A model generated the notes under the pieces. It did no database searches. It saw only the letters and a list, made by a program, of their open reading frames with translations, and had not been told where the DNA came from. A stretch of 53,762 nucleotides of DNA from NCBI GenBank assembly GCA_024643405.1, contig JAHENA010000009.1, positions 1 to 53,762 on the forward strand, given 5' to 3'. This document shows positions 9,549 through 16,660 of the stretch, piece by piece. The translations under genes and the position numbers were made by a program. This DNA is from Flavobacteriales bacterium. GTDB taxonomy: Bacteria > Bacteroidota > Bacteroidia > Flavobacteriales > Flavobacteriaceae. Position 1 is the first letter of the stretch, and every line of letters starts with the position of its first letter.

Positions 9549-10589
9549 TTATTGAAATCGTTTACTATCAATTTCATTATCCAATGGCGCTCCAAACTCA
9601 ATATGATTAAATAAGTGCTTTGCTATATAAGGTCCAATTATAACACCCCTTGTCCCCAGCCCGTTTAGTACAAACATATTTTTATGAACAGGATGTTGAC
9701 CAACTAATGGTCGCCTGTCTTTTACAGTAGGTCTAATACCCGCCACCTGTTCAATGACTTTAAAAGAACAGGTAATCATGGTATTCAGTTTCGTTAAAAG
9801 TTCTTCTTTTGCTTTTAAAGTAATTTCATGTGTTCTCTCTTCCCAATGATAAGTGGCGCCCACAATATAATTGTCATGACCAATAGGAATTAAGAATACA
9901 GGACCTTTTAAAACAAAATCTATTTTCAAATTCGGAGCATAAATGGTTAATAATTCACCTTTAGTTCCCAATAGCGGTAAGTCCTCAAAAAACGGATTTT
10001 TATTAATTCCAAAACCTTCTGTAAATACAATGTTTTTAGCTTGAATATCCCCGTATTTCAGTCCGTCATTGGTTATTACAAGTTCATCATATTTAAATGT
10101 AGCTTCAAAAAATAGATGCTTTTTTAACAGAAACTTCTTATAAGTTTCCATTAATACCTTTACGTCAATTCTCCCCGTTTGAAGCACCTCGCCAAAACCA
10201 AAAGGTGCGTTTATATTTTTATTGGTATTTTTAATTAAATGAACCGAAAGATATTCAGAAAGATTTGGCCTATCCGAAGCTGTAAACCAATCGTTTTGTT
10301 CTTCTAAAGAAGAAAATTTGCGAAGTACTGGAATTTTATAGTCCAGTTTTACATCAAATTCCCGTTCAAAGCTATAATACATTTGTAAAGCAACTTCTAA
10401 TTGTTCTTTGCTTTTCCAAACTGGTGTAAAACGCTTTAAAACTACAGGATTATACAATCCGCCAGCGACGGTTGATGATTGCTGCGAATGGTCATCAAAT
10501 ACAACAAATGTTTTATGATGAACTCTGAGTTGTTCACAGAAACTTATACCCGCTATACCGCTACCTATGACTATAAAATCTACTTGCAT
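9549..10589 (-). CDS. FAD-dependent oxidoreductase (DAO family)
   Basis: A 346-residue protein with an N-terminal FAD-binding Rossmann motif (DFIVIGSGIAGISFCEQL), a Gly-rich segment AGGLYNPVVLKR, and the C-terminal FAD-closing segment LNGLGTRGVIIGPYIAKHL. This is the D-amino-acid-oxidase-like fold shared with glycine oxidase and the oxidase half of MnmC. The GLYNPVVLKRFTPVW segment resembles the flavobacterial MnmC-like oxidases, but the substrate is not certain. It is cytoplasmic, with no signal peptide. It is a single gene beginning about 40 bases past the gldN terminator. Confidence 0.8.
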   Translation of the reverse strand: MQVDFIVIGSGIAGISFCEQLRVHHKTFVVFDDHSQQSSTVAGGLYNPVVLKRFTPVWKSKEQLEVALQMYYSFEREFDVKLDYKIPVLRKFSSLEEQNDWFTASDRPNLSEYLSVHLIKNTNKNINAPFGFGEVLQTGRIDVKVLMETYKKFLLKKHLFFEATFKYDELVITNDGLKYGDIQAKNIVFTEGFGINKNPFFEDLPLLGTKGELLTIYAPNLKIDFVLKGPVFLIPIGHDNYIVGATYHWEERTHEITLKAKEELLTKLNTMITCSFKVIEQVAGIRPTVKDRRPLVGQHPVHKNMFVLNGLGTRGVIIGPYIAKHLFNHIEFGAPLDNEIDSKRFQ

Positions 10590-10629
10590 TGTAAATGCGA
10601 AGATACATAGATTATTATTTTACATTAAC

Positions 10630-10664
10630 AAAAAAACCGCTCAATTATTTAACTGAGCGGTTTT
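10630..10664 (-). terminator. intrinsic terminator after gldN
   Basis: An 11-bp inverted repeat (10633-10643 with 10654-10664) with core CCGCTCA/TGAGCGG. On the minus strand it runs into a stretch of seven T (10636-10630). It ends the gldKLMN transcription unit just after the gldN stop codon. Confidence 0.88.
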
Positions 10665-10686
10665 AAATATTTAATACTTTATGAGG

Positions 10687-11577
10687 TTAATAGGTCCACA
10701 TATCAAGCTCAAAATCTCTAATTTTGTCTTTAATTCTATCAGATTCTAACAACTGCATCAAAGAATTTTGCGCCACATATTCTGTAATTGCTCTATCTCC
10801 TTGCACGTTTTCTTCTTTATAGATGTAACCGTGGAAACGTCTTGCATTTAATATATGATCAAAAGAGAATGGCATATTACTGTTTTCGTTATTAAAGGCC
10901 TTCGCTTCGTGTAAAACATTTCTTGCATCTGGGAAAAATACCCAAAATAAAGGCACTAAATCTGGAGTCTCTTGATCAATAGTATTTACGTCTGGAGCAA
11001 CAGGTGCTATTCCAAGCAGTCTGTATTTCATTTCTGCCTGACGTTTATCAAAATACCACAAACCTTTAATTCTATACTCCTTAATATCAGCTGCCGTAAT
11101 ATCTCTTCTGTTGATATATTCAGCAGATAATTCTTCGCCCGCATTGATTTGTTCTATACCTAACTCGGTTGTATCAATCCTAACTAAAGCAGATTGAATA
11201 TCCTTTAAAGTTCGCTTTCCAGTAAAATAAGAATCATCGTAAATGTTTTCTATATTACCATTTTTAATGTTCTTAATAAGTACATCATATAATGACCGTC
11301 TGTTGCTCCCTATATTATTAGTATCGATAGGGTAATATAACGGAAAGTTAGAGCGCTCATCAAGAACAACTTTTTCCCAGGTCATTTTTGCAAAAAGAAT
11401 ATCTCTATCATCAACGTATCCATATTCTAATGGTTTATCATTGTCAATAGCCTTTTGTTCATCTGTCCTAACACCGATTTCCTGTGGGCTTTTCGCATTA
11501 AGAATATTTGCCTGAGCAAATGCACCTGATACTGTAAAGACAGTTGTAACGGTTAATAAAAAACTTTTCAATTTCAT
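10687..11577 (-). CDS. gldN: GldN, type IX secretion / gliding motility periplasmic protein
   Basis: A 296-residue protein with a cleavable signal peptide (MKLKSFLLTVTTVFTVSGAFA) and a periplasmic body with the family feature of paired ILFAKMTWEKVVLDER and IKGLWYFDKRQAEMKYRLLG segments. GldN (PorN in Porphyromonas) forms the periplasmic ring with the lipoprotein GldK around the outer-membrane translocon of the type IX secretion system. It is the last gene of gldKLMN, about 40 bases after gldM and followed by a strong terminator. No second copy (gldO) is next to it. Confidence 0.95.
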   Translation of the reverse strand: MKLKSFLLTVTTVFTVSGAFAQANILNAKSPQEIGVRTDEQKAIDNDKPLEYGYVDDRDILFAKMTWEKVVLDERSNFPLYYPIDTNNIGSNRRSLYDVLIKNIKNGNIENIYDDSYFTGKRTLKDIQSALVRIDTTELGIEQINAGEELSAEYINRRDITAADIKEYRIKGLWYFDKRQAEMKYRLLGIAPVAPDVNTIDQETPDLVPLFWVFFPDARNVLHEAKAFNNENSNMPFSFDHILNARRFHGYIYKEENVQGDRAITEYVAQNSLMQLLESDRIKDKIRDFELDMWTY

Positions 11578-11617
11578 CTGTTATACATTTTAATTTATTA
11601 GAACCTCTAGTTCAGTT

Positions 11618-13177
11618 CTAGTTTGTAAGCTCAATAAATACTGGTGATACTTTTTTAAGTATTACACTCACACCATCTGCCTTAGCTTCAATGTCGAATA
11701 TTTGAACACCATCGCCGCGTTTAGCTTTACTCAACGCTTGTTTTGCTCTAGTATCCAACTTATTACCATTGACATCAATAGTAGGTTGTCCTGGAACTTT
11801 AAATTTAAATCCAGTGACACGTAAAGGTAACTCGAAATCAAAATCATCAAACTTCGCTCCGATGGTTGATATTTCAAGACTATTACGTTGCATGTTTAAG
11901 GATCCATCTTCACCTCTCACAGTTCCAGTTGGCTTAGGTAAGTCTTTAATTCTAAAAACAGCCTTATCACTTACAGTTTGACCATCAGGTAATTTACCAT
12001 TTACATTAATGGTAACTTCTCTTCCTTTAACAAGAGTCGCATCCATAACATATTTACTTCCAGAAGCTCGACTTAATCCTTGACCACTTGCATTCACGTT
12101 ATTATCAGAAACTCCGGCGAATGAAATTGTCATTGGGTTTTTAACACCACGATAAACCACATTCATTTTATCGGCTGAAATAGTAGCTGCATTAGGTTTT
12201 GGAACGGTTGCAAAAGATTGATTTACAGCAACTGGCTTTTCTTCTCCATTTTCTATAAAGATTAATTGTCCACCAATTTTATGTTCTCCTGCAGCACCAG
12301 CACTTACTTTAAGCTTCACCTTACCGTCTTCAATAGTATATTCTTTTTCAGAAAGTTTTCTTCCATCTAAAGTCAATTCTACTCTGTTTGGTTTCGTTGA
12401 ATTATCTTTTCTTCCTAAAACAATTTGCCCATCAAACTGCTCACCATTAAAATAAGCTGATTTTGAAGTTTCTAACAAAGTGGTATAGTTAGTCATAGAT
12501 ACCTCACTAGTAAGAGTTCCTTTTAACATGGTAGCCATTACTTCAGATTCGGTAGTTTTGATATCCGACTGAAGTTGAGTCATTTTGGTCAAAGATGCAA
12601 CTAAAGGAAAACCTTTAAAATTATGATCTAACCATTTAACTTTACCTGCTCCACGTTTTACGTCGTCTGTAGCAAATTTTGTATTAACATCTTTAATTAC
12701 TGCATCCATGCCTTCTTGGTTTTCTAAAACTTTAGAAACGCCATCTCTGAAAGTTGCAATTTGATTTAAAAATTCTTGTCCGTCAGGCTTAATGATGTCT
12801 CCTTTGAAAAAATGCTCATCAAGGTAATCCCCTTTGTCCATTATTTCATATTCTGTTGGGTCATCAATTTTTGCAGTCATTTTAGATTTCAATTCTTCCA
12901 AATAGGCGTTAAAATTAGCCGCCAATTCTTTTATCTGACTTGCCTGAGCCTTTAACGGCTCATATTTAGCTGGTTGTTCACTAGCTTTTTGTTCTAATCC
13001 GGCCATAAATGTTGCATTGCGTTCAGATGCAGCTTCATTAGACTCGGTTAGCTTTTCGTTCATTAATCCAAATGCTGAAAGCACTTCTTTTGACATATTT
13101 AATGCTAGCATCGCTATAAATATCAAATACATCAAGTTAATCATTTTCTGTCTAGGTGATAAATTTCCTCCTGCCAT
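11618..13177 (-). CDS. gldM: GldM, type IX secretion motor subunit
   Basis: A 519-residue protein with one membrane helix near the N-terminus (MINLMYLIFIAMLALNM) preceded by a short cytoplasmic tail containing Arg9. A long periplasmic part follows, made of a helical domain and then beta-rich domains, as known for GldM/PorM. The dimer spans the periplasm and transmits rotation, powered by proton flow through the GldL5-GldM2 complex, to the GldKN ring. It lies 52 bases downstream of gldL and 40 bases upstream of gldN in the same operon. Confidence 0.96.
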   Translation of the reverse strand: MAGGNLSPRQKMINLMYLIFIAMLALNMSKEVLSAFGLMNEKLTESNEAASERNATFMAGLEQKASEQPAKYEPLKAQASQIKELAANFNAYLEELKSKMTAKIDDPTEYEIMDKGDYLDEHFFKGDIIKPDGQEFLNQIATFRDGVSKVLENQEGMDAVIKDVNTKFATDDVKRGAGKVKWLDHNFKGFPLVASLTKMTQLQSDIKTTESEVMATMLKGTLTSEVSMTNYTTLLETSKSAYFNGEQFDGQIVLGRKDNSTKPNRVELTLDGRKLSEKEYTIEDGKVKLKVSAGAAGEHKIGGQLIFIENGEEKPVAVNQSFATVPKPNAATISADKMNVVYRGVKNPMTISFAGVSDNNVNASGQGLSRASGSKYVMDATLVKGREVTINVNGKLPDGQTVSDKAVFRIKDLPKPTGTVRGEDGSLNMQRNSLEISTIGAKFDDFDFELPLRVTGFKFKVPGQPTIDVNGNKLDTRAKQALSKAKRGDGVQIFDIEAKADGVSVILKKVSPVFIELTN

Positions 13178-13229
13178 TTCTAATTAGGTTTTTTGGTTAA
13201 TTATTAAAATTTGGGTAAAAAAACCATTA

Positions 13230-13871
13230 TTAGTTTTTATTCATTGCAGAAAGCATTCCGCCATACACACCATTTAGTGATGATAAATTAGATGCTAATG
13301 ATTGCATTTGTTCTTTCAGTTTACCTGCATTTTCAATCGACTCTTCATTGATAGTAGCTTGACGATTGATGCTTTCTAACTGAACCTTATATAAACTGTT
13401 TAAAGATTCCATTTGAGCAGCAGCTAAAGATAACTCTTCACCATACTTTCTTGTGGCTTCAATAGAATTGACAGCCGGAGCCATGCTCTTAGCAGCACCT
13501 TCAAAGTTTTTAATGCTGTCTCCTAAACTTGCCATTAATTCGCCATCTATTTTAGCGTCCTTTAATAACTCATCTAATTTTTTTGAAAGTAGACCTTGGG
13601 CGTCTTTTGCTTCTTTTTTACTGCTTGTAGATTCTCCTCCAGCTAATTCTGGATACACTAGAGACCAATCCAACTCACTATCAACTGGTTCAAATGCTGA
13701 TAATGCAAAAATAATTGCTTCTGTTACTAGACCAATAGTTAACATCACGTTACCTGTTAAAGGTCCAATTTCGAAATGAATAATTTTAAATAGGGCTCCA
13801 ACGATAACGATTGATGCTCCTAATCCGTAAGCTAAATTCATAAACTTCTTACTTGCTCTTGACTGTGCCAT
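13230..13871 (-). CDS. gldL: GldL, type IX secretion motor subunit (proton channel)
   Basis: A 213-residue protein with two membrane helices (about 12-32 and 38-60) and a long cytoplasmic alpha-helical tail. The polar residues used for proton movement in Flavobacterium GldL are present with a 2-residue offset: Lys29, His32, Glu51 and Glu61, in segments ALFKIIHFEIGPLTG and GLVTEAIIFALSAFEPV. Five GldL surround two GldM helices. It lies between gldK and gldM. Confidence 0.96.
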   Translation of the reverse strand: MAQSRASKKFMNLAYGLGASIVIVGALFKIIHFEIGPLTGNVMLTIGLVTEAIIFALSAFEPVDSELDWSLVYPELAGGESTSSKKEAKDAQGLLSKKLDELLKDAKIDGELMASLGDSIKNFEGAAKSMAPAVNSIEATRKYGEELSLAAAQMESLNSLYKVQLESINRQATINEESIENAGKLKEQMQSLASNLSSLNGVYGGMLSAMNKN

Positions 13872-13961
13872 AATTTTCGGTTTTTAATTTAAGTAAAATA
13901 CTTAAGTAGGTTAATTAATAGTATTAAATTGTTGTTTATTATTGTTGATTAAAATTGTTGA

Positions 13962-15329
13962 TTATTTCTTTTTTCCGTTTTTTGTTACTTGTGTCCCCAT
14001 GTAATCTTGTACGGTTCTAAATCCTATATAACTTCTTGCAGAATCTGCATACTCATAATCTCTTGAACTAACTTGTAAAAAATATGCAACATCTTTCCAA
14101 GATCCACCGCGCACTACTTTACGATGATTATCATTGTCATTCACACTCGGATTTATAGTTGAAACATAATCATATGATGAAGGATCATAAGCTGCATTCA
14201 CCCATTCTGATACGTTACCTGCCATGTTATAAAGGTTATAATCATTTGGTTCATAAGACTTAGCTTCAACCGTATATAATGCCTGATCTGCCGCATAATC
14301 TCCTCTTACTGGTTTAAAGTTAGCCATAAAACAACCTCTATCACTCTTGGTGTAAAAATCACCCCAAGGATAAGTTGCTGCTTGTAAACCACCTCTGGCA
14401 GCATATTCCCATTCTGCTTCTGAAGGCAACCTAAATGAATTCACCATTTGTGCTCCCTTTCTAGATTTTTGATAAGAATTTTTATATAAGGTTCTCCATT
14501 GACAAAATGCTTTTGCTTGATCCCAAGTAACTCCAACTACCGGATAATCACTATAGGCGTCATGCCAAAAATAATCATTGTGCATTGGCTCATTATATGA
14601 ATAAGCAAAATCTCTAATCCAAGTTGTTGTATCTGGATATACTTGAATCTCTTCTTTTATTAAAACGTCTTTACGTTTTAAGTTTCTGTTTTTAGCAGCT
14701 TTTTGAATATCCATATAAGTAAACTGGAATTTAAATTTCTTAACATCCCAAGTTCTTTGACCATTATAGGACTCTTCTATTGGAAGATACATGGTATCCA
14801 TGACCTCAGCATACCACTCATCTGGATAATCATTAGTATCAAAAATTAAATCTACATCTTTATTTAATTTTCTTCCTTCATATCCGGTTGGTCCTAATCC
14901 AGTATAGTTTTCAAACATATACTTTTCATAAACAGACATGTTCGCGGTATCAGCATCTTTAAATGCAAATTCACCGATACCTCCATCATCTGGAACTTTA
15001 CCAATTTCGTCAGCTAAAATTGCCAACTTAGTCCTAACAATTGAATCTCTTACCCAATTTACAAATTGGCGATACTCACTATTAGTGATTTCGGTTTCAT
15101 CCATATAAAAGGCTCTAACAGTAACAGTTTTTGCCGGCGCATCATGCACACCTGCTAAATCATCATCTGCTTTACCCATTATAAATGCTCCGCCCGGAAC
15201 AAGCTGCATTCCGTAAGGCTTTTCTGGGTGCCACTTTTTACCTTGAACACCTACTAATTCGCCCTTATCTTTAGAGCCACAACTTGCTAGCAGTGTTAGT
15301 AATACCGTTAATAAAACAAACTTCTTCAT
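13962..15329 (-). CDS. gldK: GldK, type IX secretion / gliding lipoprotein
   Basis: A lipoprotein whose signal peptide ends in the lipobox LASC (Cys17 from the chosen start), followed by a formylglycine-generating-enzyme (FGE-sulfatase) fold. Recognisable parts are KPYGMQLVPGGAFIMGK, the middle segment VVGVTWDQAKAFCQWR, FRLPSEAEWEYAARGG and the end RKVVRGGSWKD. In GldK/PorK this fold is structural and pairs with GldN. I start at the second in-frame ATG (15329), which gives a compact MKK n-region; an ATG two codons upstream (15335) is also possible. It is the first gene of gldKLMN, with a promoter-like site upstream. Confidence 0.94.
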   Translation of the reverse strand: MKKFVLLTVLLTLLASCGSKDKGELVGVQGKKWHPEKPYGMQLVPGGAFIMGKADDDLAGVHDAPAKTVTVRAFYMDETEITNSEYRQFVNWVRDSIVRTKLAILADEIGKVPDDGGIGEFAFKDADTANMSVYEKYMFENYTGLGPTGYEGRKLNKDVDLIFDTNDYPDEWYAEVMDTMYLPIEESYNGQRTWDVKKFKFQFTYMDIQKAAKNRNLKRKDVLIKEEIQVYPDTTTWIRDFAYSYNEPMHNDYFWHDAYSDYPVVGVTWDQAKAFCQWRTLYKNSYQKSRKGAQMVNSFRLPSEAEWEYAARGGLQAATYPWGDFYTKSDRGCFMANFKPVRGDYAADQALYTVEAKSYEPNDYNLYNMAGNVSEWVNAAYDPSSYDYVSTINPSVNDNDNHRKVVRGGSWKDVAYFLQVSSRDYEYADSARSYIGFRTVQDYMGTQVTKNGKKK

Positions 15330-15377
15330 ATCCATAGAAAACTCGAGGTTAATTATTATAGTTATATTTTGAGAGCG

Positions 15378-15408
15378 TAAACATATTTATATATTTTTAA
15401 AAAAACAA
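15378..15408 (-). promoter_or_regulatory. candidate promoter of gldKLMN
   Basis: On the minus strand there is a TTG (15408-15406), a 20-base spacer and TATGTTTA (15385-15378), one mismatch from TAnnTTTG. It lies just downstream of the terminator-like hairpin at 15431-15465 and would give a leader of about 40 bases before gldK. Confidence 0.5.
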
Positions 15409-15430
15409 CTATTTTCGAAAAAAAATTACG

Positions 15431-15465
15431 TTTCATCGTAAAAAAAATACATTTTACCGATGAAA
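15431..15465 (-). terminator. terminator-like hairpin between the arginase-like gene and gldK
   Basis: An 8-bp perfect inverted repeat (TTTCATCG 15431-15438 with CGATGAAA 15458-15465) is extended by five A/T pairs beyond a one-base bulge. On the minus strand it is followed within a few bases by a long T run (15427 downward). The stem is AT-rich, so efficiency is uncertain, but the placement suits the end of the topA unit. Confidence 0.5.
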
Positions 15466-15490
15466 TCCAGCTTTTAGTCAGTATTTACAG

Positions 15491-16657
15491 CTAAATGCTG
15501 TTTTTTTGAAATGCCTTGTACCATCTATCAGGCACCTTATTGTTACAGGCATCTAAATAATCCTGATGTATGCAAGGTAATAACGTATGTCTCTTTAATT
15601 TAGTATTGACTTCAGTCAAAAAAGGTATTTCAATCCACCATCTTCCCGTTTTGTTACTCTTGTAAAAGATTAACTCTTGGTCATCCACCAAGGTAATATA
15701 TTTTTGATGATTATTTTCATCACTAAAATTATCATCTTTGACTCTGTAATTAACTCCTTCAATAAAATACCAGACAATCTGAGCTATCAACATACTTGTT
15801 ATTTCATCATCCTTAGAGGCCTTATATTCATAAATACCAAATGACGACACTTTATTACTAATACCGGCATAACGAGAGATGGCACAAATTTCCTTACCAT
15901 CAAATCCGTTAGGCGAATATTTTTGATTCAGACTAACTTCAGCACTTTTAACTGAATTTAAATCCAAGCTCACAATATTAGCGTCACGCAAAACAGGTTC
16001 TACTAAAGTGATGTTTTTTGAAATTTGACCCAATCTATAGGATTCAAAGTATAATTTATCCATAAGATCTATTTCTTCCTGAGAATTGAAATAGGTTTGA
16101 TAGCCAATCGTCGCGTAATTGAATAAATTATAGGGTTGATCCAGAATAATTTTACCAACAAAACTATTATTTTTAATAGGTCTTGTAGAATCTCCAAGAT
16201 CAAACTTACAATCAATATTAACCATATTGACCATAGGTATCAGAGCATCATATGCTCTGTAGTTGGCATAAGTTAAATCCTGCGTTCCTCCTATAATAAC
16301 AGGAATAATTTTCTTTTCAATTAAAACACCAATGGTTGTTTTTAAAGCAAAGTAAGTGTCTTCAACAGTTTCTCCTTTATTAATATCTCCTAAATCAGCA
16401 ATTGTAGTATTCCAACTTCCAGGAAAAAGAGCGTAAAAAGCTTTTCTTATTTCATTTAATTGAAATTCTTCTCCTATATAATTATGGTCATTTCTGTTTT
16501 CTAAAACTCCTAAAAGAACAATACTCACCCCTTCTAAATCAGGAACACCGTTTTGTTTGGAGTGAATTCGTAATTTTCTACCTAATGCTTGTTGTGACAG
16601 CAACTCATTGTGGGCCAACACTAAATCTGAAACAGGCGAAAGAAAATTGAAATTCAT
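15491..16657 (-). CDS. arginase/formiminoglutamase-fold protein, probably not a metal-dependent hydrolase
   Basis: A 388-residue protein with the ureohydrolase layout, but the metal-binding motifs are degraded. The GGxH motif is GGTQD (residues 123-127, His replaced by Gln126). The DAHxD motif is DCKFD (149-153, His replaced by Lys151). The SxDxDxxDP motif is SLDLNSVK (230-237, second Asp replaced by Asn234 and the third position by Lys237). At least three of the usual two-manganese ligands are therefore missing, and hydrolase activity is unlikely. No signal peptide. The gene starts 3 bases after topA and is probably cotranscribed with it; gldKLMN follows on the same strand. Automatic annotation may call it formimidoylglutamase. 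I read it as a pseudoenzyme of unknown role. Confidence 0.75.
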   Translation of the reverse strand: MNFNFLSPVSDLVLAHNELLSQQALGRKLRIHSKQNGVPDLEGVSIVLLGVLENRNDHNYIGEEFQLNEIRKAFYALFPGSWNTTIADLGDINKGETVEDTYFALKTTIGVLIEKKIIPVIIGGTQDLTYANYRAYDALIPMVNMVNIDCKFDLGDSTRPIKNNSFVGKIILDQPYNLFNYATIGYQTYFNSQEEIDLMDKLYFESYRLGQISKNITLVEPVLRDANIVSLDLNSVKSAEVSLNQKYSPNGFDGKEICAISRYAGISNKVSSFGIYEYKASKDDEITSMLIAQIVWYFIEGVNYRVKDDNFSDENNHQKYITLVDDQELIFYKSNKTGRWWIEIPFLTEVNTKLKRHTLLPCIHQDYLDACNNKVPDRWYKAFQKNSI

Positions 16658-16660
16658 AAA

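Noticed and set aside
9537-9556. Short TTCAAT/ATTGAA repeat between the DUF983 and oxidoreductase ends
   Set aside because: A 6-bp AT-rich stem without a T run is too weak to call a terminator.
15491-16657. Calling the arginase-fold gene formimidoylglutamase (hutG)
   Set aside because: Key metal ligands are replaced and no other histidine-degradation gene is nearby.
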